From NCBI GenBank assembly GCA_964521575.1, contig CAZFSR010000002.1:124001-188000 (forward strand): a DNA stretch of 64,000 nt. The letters run 5' to 3'. The position numbers were made by a program, and so were the translations under genes. Below are positions 8,474 through 16,744 of this stretch, in pieces (position 1 is the first letter of the stretch; each line of letters starts with the position of its first letter). Below the pieces are notes generated by a model, which did not search any database, was not told the origin of the DNA, and worked only from the letters and a program-made list of their open reading frames with translations. This stretch comes from 79-D21 sp964521575 (GTDB taxonomy: Bacteria; Synergistota; Synergistia; Synergistales; 79-D21).

Positions 8474-10045
8474 TCAGAACTGGAAATCGACCACGTACCG
8501 GTAAGGATTTTCCAGCTGGAAATGCTTGACCCCCTTGGCCTTGTGCGAAAACTTCAGGGTGGACTGGGTCCCGGATTCGATCAGCACCACCGAAACATCC
8601 TTTTCGTAGGGGGAAGGAAGTCCCGTCAGAGAAGCCGCCGGAATCGCCCCGAAGGCAAGCTCCACCAGGTTCGGCTTCACGAGGACCCGGGGTTCGGCAA
8701 CCTTGTCCACGTCGATGACGGCCCGGACCGTTTTGCCCTCCCTGTTCCACCGGAGAGCAACGATCCTGGCAGCAGCCGGAGCGGGTTTCCCCTGTGCCGC
8801 CGACGGAACCGCCGTCGCGTCCGGGGAGGAAACAGCCTGCTGGACAGGCTGGACGGCGATCGGGATCGGTTTCAGCACTTGAGGCTTCGCCTCCCCCGAA
8901 GAGGGCTGGACGTCTTTCGAAACAGGCTGGACGACAACGGGAGCCGGTTGCTGAATCTGCGGCTTTGTATCCTCCGAAGCGGCAGGCGCTTCACTCGAAG
9001 CAGGCGGGACAACAGCGGGCACCGGTTGCGTCCCGGTATGGCCCGAGGCCGTGAGGACGGGAAGCTCCCCAGGATCCCCGGTCTCGACTGAAAGTTCCGG
9101 GATCCCTGCCCATTCGTGGAAGGAGGCATCGTAAACCCTCACCTTCGGGTAGCCCAGCATGAGAAGCACCCACGTCGTGTAGGCCGACCGCACGCCTGCG
9201 GTGTCGTAAGCGATGATCTCGTCCTCCGGCCGGATTCCCGCTTTCTCGAACAGCGCCCTGAGGTCCGTTTCGGGCAGCAGGATGCCGTCCCTGCCCACAA
9301 GCTGGTTGTAGGGAACGAGGATCGCGCCCGGAATATGGCCGCCCCTCTTCTCGCTGAAGTAGCGGGCCCCGCGGTATTCCTCCAGGGTCCTTACGTCCAG
9401 CAGCTTTGCGGTACCCATCCTCTCCCGGATATGTTCGACCGTCGCCCTCAGCTCGTCCCGGAAAACCTTGATCTGGAAGTTGGCGGGACGGACCTTGGGG
9501 TATTCCTTCGTAACGGGAAGCCCCGCCGCGCGCCAGGCCGGCCATCCTCCGTCGAGGACGCGGACCCCCGGCACACCGGCCATTCTAAGGGTCAGCGCGA
9601 CAAACCCCTCCTGTCCCCAGCTTCCCGGCTCCCCGTAGACGATGACCGGCCGGGACCCGTCGATTCCAAGGGCCCCGATGCGAGCCGCGAGCGATTTCGG
9701 GGCCAGCAGGGTCGCCCATCCCCGGCTCCCGGGAAGCCCCTTCATCGAACTGAAGGATTGCCATTCCGCGTTGACGGCCCCGGGGATGTGCCCACCGTTG
9801 TATAGGGAGGCGGGTCGGGCATCGAGAAGAACCACACCCCGGGCATTGTCCTTGACCCAGTCCAAGGTGACGAAAAAAGCCTCCCGCCCTTCCGAACCGC
9901 CGGGCAGCTTGGCGGCGGAGACAGGAGCCACGGGCTCAGGCTTCCTCAATGCAGGCTTGGCCGGGGCGGCCAGCAAACTCCCGGAGAACGCCAGGACCAG
10001 GGAAAAGGACAACAGGAGCGGGACCGCCGTCTTCTTCCAGTTCAA
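8474..10045 (-). CDS. Exported double-rhodanese protein with C-terminal AMIN domain; catalytic Cys missing
   Basis: About 523 aa. The signal peptide is WKKTAVPLLLSFSLVLAFSG..ALA-like. Two rhodanese folds follow (about 57-179 and 197-321), then a Pro/Gln/Val-rich linker with two or three imperfect repeats (QPAPVVVQPVSKDVQPSSGEA-like), then an AMIN-like beta domain (about 428-523) ending YRYVVDFQF. The active-site loop of the second domain reads YDTAGVRSA where active sulfurtransferases have Cys, and the first reads YGEPGSW, so neither has the persulfide cysteine. The start is TTG 10045, with AAGGGGG eight bases upstream; an upstream in-frame ATG lies inside the promoter. It probably binds at the cell wall and acts as a scaffold. 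Confidence 0.85.
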   Translation of the reverse strand: MNWKKTAVPLLLSFSLVLAFSGSLLAAPAKPALRKPEPVAPVSAAKLPGGSEGREAFFVTLDWVKDNARGVVLLDARPASLYNGGHIPGAVNAEWQSFSSMKGLPGSRGWATLLAPKSLAARIGALGIDGSRPVIVYGEPGSWGQEGFVALTLRMAGVPGVRVLDGGWPAWRAAGLPVTKEYPKVRPANFQIKVFRDELRATVEHIRERMGTAKLLDVRTLEEYRGARYFSEKRGGHIPGAILVPYNQLVGRDGILLPETDLRALFEKAGIRPEDEIIAYDTAGVRSAYTTWVLLMLGYPKVRVYDASFHEWAGIPELSVETGDPGELPVLTASGHTGTQPVPAVVPPASSEAPAASEDTKPQIQQPAPVVVQPVSKDVQPSSGEAKPQVLKPIPIAVQPVQQAVSSPDATAVPSAAQGKPAPAAARIVALRWNREGKTVRAVIDVDKVAEPRVLVKPNLVELAFGAIPAASLTGLPSPYEKDVSVVLIESGTQSTLKFSHKAKGVKHFQLENPYRYVVDFQF

Positions 10046-10085
10046 AAGTTTTTCCCCCTTCGGATTGGTTTCCGTGAAGCTTTTT

Positions 10086-10113
10086 ATCATATACCGTGCC
10101 GCCCCCAGGTCAA
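10086..10113 (-). promoter_or_regulatory. Promoter of the rhodanese-AMIN/nucleoside kinase unit
   Basis: Minus-strand TTGACC, 16-base spacer, TATGAT, about 40 bases upstream of the TTG start at 10045. It argues against translation from the ATG at 10117. Bases 10114-10331, between this promoter and that of the GntR gene, hold only an AT-rich palindrome (AATATCTTAATATT near 10295) and two GGTCTGA copies; I see no gene there. Confidence 0.65.
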
Positions 10114-10331
10114 ACAAGGGCCTTTTTACGGATGCGAGAAAAGGACCTCGGCCCTACTTTCCCCTCTTGCCGCGACCAGGCGGCACGGTTAGAATTGGAC
10201 AGTCCGGTCTGAACAGTAGCCTACCCCATCCGCCATTTGGTCTGACCCATTGATCCTTTTCGGCTTAAATACCCTTCGATTGACGCGAATTGACTGCAAA
10301 ATATCTTAATATTCAGACGCGCCAAACCCCC

Positions 10332-10360
10332 TTGTGCTTTTTCTATCCCGAGGTTATAAG
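10332..10360 (+). promoter_or_regulatory. Promoter of the GntR/HD/isomerase/citrate-lyase cluster
   Basis: TTGTGC, 17-base spacer, TATAAG, about 30 bases before the GntR start. AT-rich DNA upstream (10285-10310) could act as an UP element. Confidence 0.6.
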
Positions 10361-10368
10361 TGCACTGG

Positions 10369-10377
10369 GTGGTCCAC
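10369..10377. promoter_or_regulatory. Possible GntR operator at the transcription start
   Basis: GTGGTCCAC, a nine-base palindrome of the TGGTnnACCA-like FadR class, lies immediately downstream of the -10 and before the ribosome site of the GntR gene. This position suits autorepression. Short, so tentative. Confidence 0.35.
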
Positions 10378-10392
10378 GCTAGGAGGGTTCCG

Positions 10393-11094
10393 ATGGAAAC
10401 CAGGAAAGTCAAACCTACCCGGATCTACGAAAAAGTCGTGGAGGAACTGAAAGACCTCATTTCGCGGGGGGAACTCCGCCCCGGCGACCCTCTTCCCCCG
10501 GAACGGCAGATGATGGAGGACCTCGGCGTGAGCCGCAGCTCGCTGAGGGAAGCCTTCCGTGTCCTCGAGCTGATCGGCCTCATCGAAAGCGTCCCCGGCA
10601 AGGGCCGTTTCGTCCGCAGGCCGGTCACGGAGACCGGGGAATCCCGGAACATCCCGCTCGAAGGCGCCGCCGTCCTTGAACTCATGGAAGCCAGGCGGAT
10701 CATCGACCCGGCCATAGCGGGCGAAGCCGCCAAGAGAGCCCTTCCTTCCGATCTCACCAAGCTCCGCCGCATCCTTTCCCGAACCGAGCAAAACCTGGAG
10801 TCGACCACGCACCGGGCCCAGACCGATTTCGACTTCCACCTGGCCCTGGCCGAGTCGACCCATAATTTCATCTTCGTGAACATCGTGAAGATGACCTTCA
10901 ATCTCATCATGGCCGCCCACGACCGGATCTACAGCCGCCTGACAGACAAAGAGGCCTTCCTGAAGGAGCACTCCGGCCTCTACACCGCCATCGTAGACCA
11001 CGACGCAAAACTGGCATCGAAGATCGCGGCGACCCACATCGAGCGGGTCTACCACACCCTGCAGGAAAGTATCTCCCTGGAAGACCAGGGATGA
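10393..11094 (+). CDS. GntR-family regulator, FadR (FCD) subfamily
   Basis: About 233 aa. The N-terminal winged helix (TRIYEKVVEELKDLISRGELRPGDPLPPERQMMEDLGVSRSSLREAFRVLE is the domain region, with the usual PGDPLPPER and SRSSLREA pieces) is followed by an all-helical FCD domain; metal-ligand candidates are in DFDFHLALAEST and near HIERVYH. The start is ATG 10393, seven bases after AGGAGG. It is first in the operon-like run of the isomerase, dehydrogenase and lyase genes, so it probably senses a carboxylate from that pathway. Confidence 0.9.
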   Translation: METRKVKPTRIYEKVVEELKDLISRGELRPGDPLPPERQMMEDLGVSRSSLREAFRVLELIGLIESVPGKGRFVRRPVTETGESRNIPLEGAAVLELMEARRIIDPAIAGEAAKRALPSDLTKLRRILSRTEQNLESTTHRAQTDFDFHLALAESTHNFIFVNIVKMTFNLIMAAHDRIYSRLTDKEAFLKEHSGLYTAIVDHDAKLASKIAATHIERVYHTLQESISLEDQG

Positions 11095-11131
11095 TCCTTT
11101 GTTCCAAAACAAGACACGGGAGGGAAGAAAC

Positions 11132-11689
11132 ATGAGAGAGAAAATCGTGGAACTGCTTCCGGAAATCAACTGGATCACGGACCCGAAACTGCGCGAGCAG
11201 GTCATCGACACGTACGTGGACGCCCTGAAAACCGGCGGCTGGGAACCCGAGGACATGACGAAGATCCCGTTCACCCTGCTCATTCCCAACTGCCCGGCCT
11301 CCTACCTGACCCATACCCGGGGAGTCACCCGCGTCTGCAAGAGGGTCTACGAGGAGTTCAACGCCCTCTACAAGGACGAAGGCGGATTCCAGCTGGACCA
11401 TGACAAGCTCATGGCGGGGGCCATCCTCCACGACGTGGGCAAGCTCGTCGAGTACGAGAAGGCCCCGGACGGCTCGACCGTGAAGTCCAGGATGGGCAAG
11501 GACCTCCGCCACCCCTTCTCCGGAACAGTTTTGGCACTGCGCAACGGCGTTTCCAGCGAGATCGGCCACATCATCGCCAACCATGCCCACGAAGGCGACG
11601 GAACCCTCAGGAGCCCCGAGGGCGTCGTGGTCAACAAGGCCGACTTCGTCAACTTCGAAACCATCAAGTCGTTCCTGGGCATGAAGTAG
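11132..11689 (+). CDS. HD-domain phosphohydrolase-like protein
   Basis: 185 aa, soluble. The HD signature is complete: YLTHTRGVTRVC (first His), AILHDVGKLVEYE (HD), and HIIANHAHEGDG (further His), so it should bind divalent metal. The start is ATG 11132, after GGGAGGGAAG. It is embedded between the regulator and the first isomerase gene with short gaps. HD proteins hydrolyse phosphate esters or nucleotides; I cannot tell the substrate or why it is in this cluster. Confidence 0.82.
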   Translation: MREKIVELLPEINWITDPKLREQVIDTYVDALKTGGWEPEDMTKIPFTLLIPNCPASYLTHTRGVTRVCKRVYEEFNALYKDEGGFQLDHDKLMAGAILHDVGKLVEYEKAPDGSTVKSRMGKDLRHPFSGTVLALRNGVSSEIGHIIANHAHEGDGTLRSPEGVVVNKADFVNFETIKSFLGMK

Positions 11690-11726
11690 CCTTTTCCCCA
11701 CCAATTTTTACGGGAGGTGTAACGCC

Positions 11727-13004
11727 ATGGGCAAAACGATGATCCAAAAGATCATCCAGAGGGCTTCCGGCAAGGAAGTCCAGGTAGGGGACCGGGTCTG
11801 GTGCAACATCGACCTTTCCACGGCCCGCGATTTCGGCGGCCCGAACTGTGTCCTGCAGTTCGACGAGGTGACGGACAAGGCCAAGGTCTGGGATCCCGAC
11901 AAGATCGCCTTCACCTTTGACCTCCAGGCCCCGGCACACGCCGAGAAGGTAGCCAACAACCAGAAGATCATCCGTGATTTTGCCAAGCGCCAGGGCATCT
12001 CCAAGGTCTTCGACGTCAACTGGGGCATCGGCCAGCATGTCCTCCTCGAGCACGGCCTCGTGAAGCCCGGTGACGTCATTCTCGGGACCGACAGCCACAT
12101 GAACCTGCTGGGCGGCGTCGGCGCCTTCGCCTCGGGCGTGGGCAACACGGACATCGTCGCTTCATGGATCAACGGGACCCTCTGGTTCCGCGTTCCCGAG
12201 ACCATGAAGATCACGGCCACCGGGTCCTTCGCGAAGGGCGTCTGCATGCGCGACTTCCTCACCTTCCTGGTGGGCAAGCTCGGGGCCGACGGCATGTTCT
12301 TCAAGGCCGTCGAATTCTACGGCGACACCATCGAAAAGAGCTCCCTGGCCGACCGCATCACCCTGTGCTCCATGGTGACCGAGATGAGCGGCAAGGTGGG
12401 GCTCATCATGCCGAACGGCGAGGTCCTGGACTGGCTGGTCAAGAGAGCCGGAACGGAAGTCCTGGATCGGGTCCAGGCCATGAAGGCCGATCCGGACGCC
12501 GTTTACAGCGACGACCTGCACTTCGACGTGACGAACCTCGAGCCGATGGCCTCCTGCCCCGACGCCCCGGACAACGTGAAGACGGTCCGAGAGGCAGCAG
12601 GAGCCCACATCGACCAGGTCCACATCGGCTCCTGCTCCAACGGCCGGTTCGAGGACATCGCCGCCGCTTTCGAGATCCTGAAGCTCTCCGGCTTCCAGGT
12701 CAGCGACAGCGTGCGCACCATCATCACCCCCAGCACCCGCGAGGTCATGAAACAGTGCGCGGAGGCGGGATTCATCCAGAAGTTCCTGGAAGCCGGGGTC
12801 ATCTTCACGAACCCGACCTGCAGCCTCTGCACCGCCGAGCACTACGGCGTGCTCCCGGGCGGCGACGTGGGGGTCTCCACCACGAACCGGAACTTCATCG
12901 GCAAGGTGGGCAAGGGAAGCCACACGTACCTTGTCAGCCCCATGACGGCGATGGCCTCCGCGGTGAAGGGCGTCCTCACCGACCCGCGGGACATCCTGAA
13001 GTAG
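11727..13004 (+). CDS. Aconitase/isopropylmalate-isomerase family large subunit, divergent copy
   Basis: 425 aa, LeuC-like Fe-S hydro-lyase large subunit. Fe-S ligands are visible as HIGSCSNGR and NPTCSLCTAEH. Compared with canonical LeuC/homoaconitase it reads FDLQAP where the family usually has a DHxxP motif, GTDSHMNLLGG instead of GxDSHTxTxGA, and TCSLC instead of GCGxC. This suggests an altered substrate pocket but a retained cluster. It is followed 28 bases later by its small subunit. Candidate reactions are aconitase, mesaconase (citramalate dehydratase), dimethylmalate dehydratase or isopropylmalate isomerase. Confidence 0.85.
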   Translation: MGKTMIQKIIQRASGKEVQVGDRVWCNIDLSTARDFGGPNCVLQFDEVTDKAKVWDPDKIAFTFDLQAPAHAEKVANNQKIIRDFAKRQGISKVFDVNWGIGQHVLLEHGLVKPGDVILGTDSHMNLLGGVGAFASGVGNTDIVASWINGTLWFRVPETMKITATGSFAKGVCMRDFLTFLVGKLGADGMFFKAVEFYGDTIEKSSLADRITLCSMVTEMSGKVGLIMPNGEVLDWLVKRAGTEVLDRVQAMKADPDAVYSDDLHFDVTNLEPMASCPDAPDNVKTVREAAGAHIDQVHIGSCSNGRFEDIAAAFEILKLSGFQVSDSVRTIITPSTREVMKQCAEAGFIQKFLEAGVIFTNPTCSLCTAEHYGVLPGGDVGVSTTNRNFIGKVGKGSHTYLVSPMTAMASAVKGVLTDPRDILK

Positions 13005-13032
13005 GCCCCAGTGGTTTAAGGAGGGACAGACC

Positions 13033-13560
13033 ATGGAACAGAGCGTCCTGCGCGGAAAAGCCTGGGTCTTCACCGACGACGTCGACACGGACCTTATCTA
13101 CCACAACAAGTACCTCGCCGAGACGGACCCGAAGAAGATGGCGCAGTTCTCCTTCGAGTACTACCCCGGCAAGGAGAAGTTCGCCAAGGAAGCCAAGCCC
13201 GGCGATTTCGTCGTGGCCGGGCGGAACTTCGGCTGCGGCTCCAGCCGCGAGCATGCCGTCTACTGCCTGAAGGAACTGGGCATCCCCGTCGTGCTGGCCG
13301 AATCCTTCGCCCGCATCTACTACCGCAACGCGATCAACAACGGCTACCCGGTGCTCTTCGTCAACGGCCTGAGCGACGCCATCAAGGAAGGCAAGATCAA
13401 GGACGGCGACGACCTGGAAGTGAACATCGCCACGGGCGAGATCAAGGACGTGACCAACGGGAACACCTTCAAGGGAGACGCGGTCACGGACCTCGAGAAG
13501 GACATCATGGCCAGCGGAGGCCTGATCGAGTACCTCAAGGCCCAGGCGGCCAAAAAGTAG
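13033..13560 (+). CDS. Aconitase/isopropylmalate-isomerase family small subunit (copy 1)
   Basis: 175 aa, LeuD-like swivelling domain. Key pieces are DDVDTDLI, the active-site loop NFGCGSSREHA, and FARIYYRNAINNGYPV. The substrate-loop tetrapeptide is YLAE, unlike the YLRT of homoaconitases and YLVY-type loops of isopropylmalate isomerases. Its ribosome site (AAGGAGGGA) is strong. It pairs with the large subunit just upstream and is followed 15 bases later by the second large subunit. Confidence 0.88.
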   Translation: MEQSVLRGKAWVFTDDVDTDLIYHNKYLAETDPKKMAQFSFEYYPGKEKFAKEAKPGDFVVAGRNFGCGSSREHAVYCLKELGIPVVLAESFARIYYRNAINNGYPVLFVNGLSDAIKEGKIKDGDDLEVNIATGEIKDVTNGNTFKGDAVTDLEKDIMASGGLIEYLKAQAAKK

Positions 13561-13575
13561 GGAGGCGGACGACTC

Positions 13576-14832
13576 ATGGGCATGACGTTTGCTGAGAAGG
13601 TGCTGGGCAAGGCAGCGGGTTACGCGGTCAAAGCGGGAGATGTCGTCACGGTCGAACCCCATTTCTGCATGAGCCACGACAACGCCGCCCCGATCGCCAA
13701 GACCTTCAAGAAGATCGGCGTTCCCAAGGTCTGGAAGCCGGATCACCTGGTCTTCATCCTTGACCATGCGATCCCGGCCCCGACGGACGAGCACGCGATC
13801 AACCACAAGGAAATCAGGGAATTCGTGGAAGAACAGGGAATCCCCCACTTCTACGACGTCACCAGCAAGGGCGGCGTCTGCCACCAGAAGATGTGCGAGG
13901 AGGGCTTCGCGCTCCCCGGGCTCATCATGATCGGCAGCGACAGCCACACCTGCACCTACGGGGCCTACGGCGCCTTCTCCACCGGCATCGGCCGCAGCGA
14001 GATGGCCGCGGCCTGGGCCACCGGCAAGATCTGGTTCCGGGTTCCCGAATCCCTGAAGATCACGGTCAAGGGGAAGTTCAACAAGGGCGTGTCCGCCAAG
14101 GACCTGATCCTCAAGATCATCGGCGACATCAAGGCTGACGGCGCCGATTACATGTCCGTCGAGTTCCACGGCCCGGCCATCGAGGAAATGACGATCGCCG
14201 AGCGGATGACCCTCTGCAACATGGGCATCGAGATGGGCGCGAAGAATGCCGTCTGCCCGCCGGACAAGAAGGTCCTCGAGGCCATCAAGGGCATCCAGAA
14301 GACGTCCGAGTGGGAAGCGATCTGGGCCGACGACGACGCCGTCTACGCCAAGGAACTGACCTACGACCTGGCCGACCTGGTCCCCTGCGTCGCCAAGCCC
14401 CACACCGTCGACAACTGGGCTCCCATCGACGCCGTAAAGGGCACGAAGATCCACCAGGCCTTCCTGGGCAGCTGCACCAACGCCCGGATCGAAGACCTGC
14501 GCCTGGCCGCGGGAATCCTGAAGGGCAAGGAAGTGGCGGTACGGACCATCGTTATCCCGGCCTCCTGGAGGGTCTACCGCCAGGCTCTCAACGAGGGGCT
14601 CCTCGATGTTTTCATGGATGCCGGCTGCGTCATCACCAACCCCGGATGCGGTCCCTGCATGGGCAACCACGAGGGAATCCTCGCCCCCGGCGAGGCCTGC
14701 ATCTCGACTGCCAACCGTAACTTCAAGGGGCGCATGGGCAACAAGGAAAGCTTCATCTACCTCGCCAGCCCCATGACCGTCGCCGCCTCCGCCCTGAAGG
14801 GCGAGATCGCCGACCCGCGGGAGGTGCTGTAA
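13576..14832 (+). CDS. Aconitase/isopropylmalate-isomerase family large subunit, canonical copy
   Basis: 418 aa, with all canonical features: VFILDHAIPAPTDEHA, GSDSHTCTYGAYGAFSTGIGRSE, GSCTNARIEDL and NPGCGPCMGNHEG (the last two providing the three Fe-S cysteines). It therefore looks like a normal LeuC/homoaconitase-like 4Fe-4S hydro-lyase. It shares an operon with its small subunit, whose ATG starts two bases after this stop. Together with the divergent pair upstream it gives the cluster two distinct isomerase activities. Confidence 0.9.
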   Translation: MGMTFAEKVLGKAAGYAVKAGDVVTVEPHFCMSHDNAAPIAKTFKKIGVPKVWKPDHLVFILDHAIPAPTDEHAINHKEIREFVEEQGIPHFYDVTSKGGVCHQKMCEEGFALPGLIMIGSDSHTCTYGAYGAFSTGIGRSEMAAAWATGKIWFRVPESLKITVKGKFNKGVSAKDLILKIIGDIKADGADYMSVEFHGPAIEEMTIAERMTLCNMGIEMGAKNAVCPPDKKVLEAIKGIQKTSEWEAIWADDDAVYAKELTYDLADLVPCVAKPHTVDNWAPIDAVKGTKIHQAFLGSCTNARIEDLRLAAGILKGKEVAVRTIVIPASWRVYRQALNEGLLDVFMDAGCVITNPGCGPCMGNHEGILAPGEACISTANRNFKGRMGNKESFIYLASPMTVAASALKGEIADPREVL

Positions 14833-14834
14833 AC

Positions 14835-15335
14835 ATGAAGATCCAGGGAAAGGTCTGGAAATACGGGGATGACGTCAACACCGACGTCATCTTCGCCGGG
14901 AAGTACACCTACACGATCAAGGATCGCGCCGAGATGGCCAAGGTCGCCCTGGAAGACCTGGATCCGGAGTTCACGAAGAACGCCCAGGCAGGCGACATCA
15001 TCGTCGGCGGGAAGAACTGGGGCTGCGGCTCCAGCCGCGAGCAGGCCGTCACCTGCCTGAAGGAGCGTGGCATCGGCGCCATCATCGCCAAGGGCTTCGC
15101 CCGCATCTACTACCGCAACTGCCTGAACGAGGGCCTCCCGATCATCGTTTCCGCGGAAGCCGTCGACGCCATCAATGCAGGGGAAACCGTGGAAGTGGAT
15201 TTCGACGCCAGCGAGATCAAGACCGCAGGCGGGAAGGTCTTCAAGTTCCCGCCTTACCCCGAGTTCGTCCGGGGCCTCATCGAGGACGGCGGCCTGATCC
15301 CCCACGTCAAGAAGTCGCTGGGGCTTTCCAAGTAG
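14835..15335 (+). CDS. Aconitase/isopropylmalate-isomerase family small subunit (copy 2)
   Basis: 166 aa. DDVNTDVIFAGKYTYT, NWGCGSSREQA and FARIYYRNCLNEGLPI identify the LeuD-type swivelling subunit. The substrate loop is YTYT, different from YLAE in the first copy. Translationally coupled to the canonical large subunit. Confidence 0.9.
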   Translation: MKIQGKVWKYGDDVNTDVIFAGKYTYTIKDRAEMAKVALEDLDPEFTKNAQAGDIIVGGKNWGCGSSREQAVTCLKERGIGAIIAKGFARIYYRNCLNEGLPIIVSAEAVDAINAGETVEVDFDASEIKTAGGKVFKFPPYPEFVRGLIEDGGLIPHVKKSLGLSK

Positions 15336-15342
15336 CGAACGA

Positions 15343-15365
15343 GGGCGCGGGTTTTCCCCGCGCCC
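15343..15365 (+). other. Intercistronic GC hairpin
   Basis: Nine-bp perfect stem GGGCGCGGG/CCCGCGCCC with a five-base loop between the second small subunit and the dehydrogenase gene. No U-tract follows, so it is more likely an mRNA-stability or processing element than a terminator. Confidence 0.5.
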
Positions 15366-15405
15366 CGTTGAAAAAAACACAAAACCCAAGGGAGGGTAAA
15401 ACCGC

Positions 15406-16656
15406 ATGGATATCCGTAACGTTCTGAGAGTGAAAGAGACCAAGCCCCGCTACAAGATCGCCTACATCCCCGGGGATGACGCCGGCTTCGACGTCATGGA
15501 AGGCGCCATGATCGTCATGCAGGCCATGGACAAGGCGTTCGGCCTGCCCATCGACTGGGTCCGCGCCGACATGGGCTGGTGCATGTGGGCCAAGTCCTGC
15601 CTCGAGTTCCCCGAGGGCGACCCGAGGCGCAACACGGTCCCCGAGGAAACGAAGAAAATCCTCCGCGAGAGCGACGCCGCCCTCATGGCCGCCATTACCT
15701 CCAAGGCCGGCGTGAAAGGCTTCAAGTCCGCCATCCTGCAGATGCGCCAGCTGTTCGACCTCTACATCAACCTGCGGCCCGCGAAGTCGATGCCGGGCAT
15801 CATCTGCCCCCTGAAGGGCGACCCGAAGGTCGACATCGTCATGTTCCGTGAGAACACCGAAGACCTTTACGCCGCCGTCGAATTCCGCCCCACCCCGAAG
15901 GAACACTTCGAGATGCACCCCGGCATGGCCCGCTTCAAGGACAAGGAAGAGGTCGCCGTCTCCTGGAAGGTGTTCTCCAAGGAAGGCTGCGAGCGCATCA
16001 TCCGGGCCGCCTTCGAATACGCCAAGGCCACCGGCCGGAACAAGGTCGTCTGCTCAACGAAGGCCAACGTCATCCGAGCCACCGACGGCATGTTCAAGGA
16101 AATCTTCCTTGCCATCGCGAAGGAATACCCCGACATCAAGGCCATCGACGAGAACGCCGATGCCACCGCCATGTGGCTCATCAAGAACCCCCAGGACTAC
16201 CAGGTTGTCGTCACGCCGAACGTGTTCGGCGACATCCTCTCCGATGAAGCCAGCCAGCTCGTGGGCGGCATGGGATTTGCCCCCAGCGGCAACATCGGGA
16301 AAGACTTCGCCCTGTTCGAGCCCAGCCACGGCTCCGTGCCGAAGTACGCCCACCAGTACAAGATCAACCCCTGCGGCCTGCTGAACGCCGCGACGATGAT
16401 GCTCGAGTACCTCGGCCTCGAGGAAGCCGCCCGTAAGCTCGAAGCCGCCATCAGCGCCGTGCTCGTCGAGGGCAAGGACCTGACCTACGACGTGTTCCGC
16501 GACAACGGAGACCCGGATTGGGAGAAGAAGGCCGTCTCGACCCTCGACATGGCCCGCGCCGTCGCCCGCAAGCTCCTGCCGGACTACGACAAGTACGATG
16601 CCGAAATCTCCGCGAAAGCGAAGGAGATGTGCGCCTGGGAGCACCTGCCCCAGTAA
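15406..16656 (+). CDS. Isocitrate/isopropylmalate dehydrogenase family protein
   Basis: 416 aa, beta-decarboxylating NAD(P)-dependent dehydrogenase. Seen: DLYINLRP, FRENTEDLYAAVEF (substrate Arg and catalytic Tyr), FGDILSDEASQL (metal Asp) and HGSVPKYAHQYKINP. The KY in the last motif matches NADP-dependent isocitrate dehydrogenases. In the substrate region, however, SAILQMR has Ile110 where isocitrate dehydrogenase has the Asn that binds the gamma-carboxylate (S-x-N-x3-R), while Ser108 is kept; the Ile-Leu pair resembles isopropylmalate dehydrogenase. Substrate is therefore uncertain. The gene is in the isomerase/lyase cluster. Confidence 0.88.
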   Translation: MDIRNVLRVKETKPRYKIAYIPGDDAGFDVMEGAMIVMQAMDKAFGLPIDWVRADMGWCMWAKSCLEFPEGDPRRNTVPEETKKILRESDAALMAAITSKAGVKGFKSAILQMRQLFDLYINLRPAKSMPGIICPLKGDPKVDIVMFRENTEDLYAAVEFRPTPKEHFEMHPGMARFKDKEEVAVSWKVFSKEGCERIIRAAFEYAKATGRNKVVCSTKANVIRATDGMFKEIFLAIAKEYPDIKAIDENADATAMWLIKNPQDYQVVVTPNVFGDILSDEASQLVGGMGFAPSGNIGKDFALFEPSHGSVPKYAHQYKINPCGLLNAATMMLEYLGLEEAARKLEAAISAVLVEGKDLTYDVFRDNGDPDWEKKAVSTLDMARAVARKLLPDYDKYDAEISAKAKEMCAWEHLPQ

Positions 16657-16677
16657 AGGCTGAACCCAAGGACCCGG

Positions 16678-16706
16678 AGGGGCCCACTGCCGCGCGGTGG
16701 GCCCCT
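16678..16706 (+). terminator. Hairpin between the dehydrogenase gene and citD
   Basis: Stem AGGGGCCCAC/GTGGGCCCCT followed only by TTC. A weak terminator or attenuating hairpin that could lower expression of citDEF relative to upstream genes. Confidence 0.4.
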
Positions 16707-16744
16707 TTCGCATCGGGAAAGAGAAACCGAAGGAGGTCATCACC

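Noticed and set aside
12976..14670. 564-codon minus-strand frame over the second isomerase pair
   Set aside because: Exact antisense of a canonical Fe-S hydro-lyase gene; Asp/Val/Gly-rich mirror composition.
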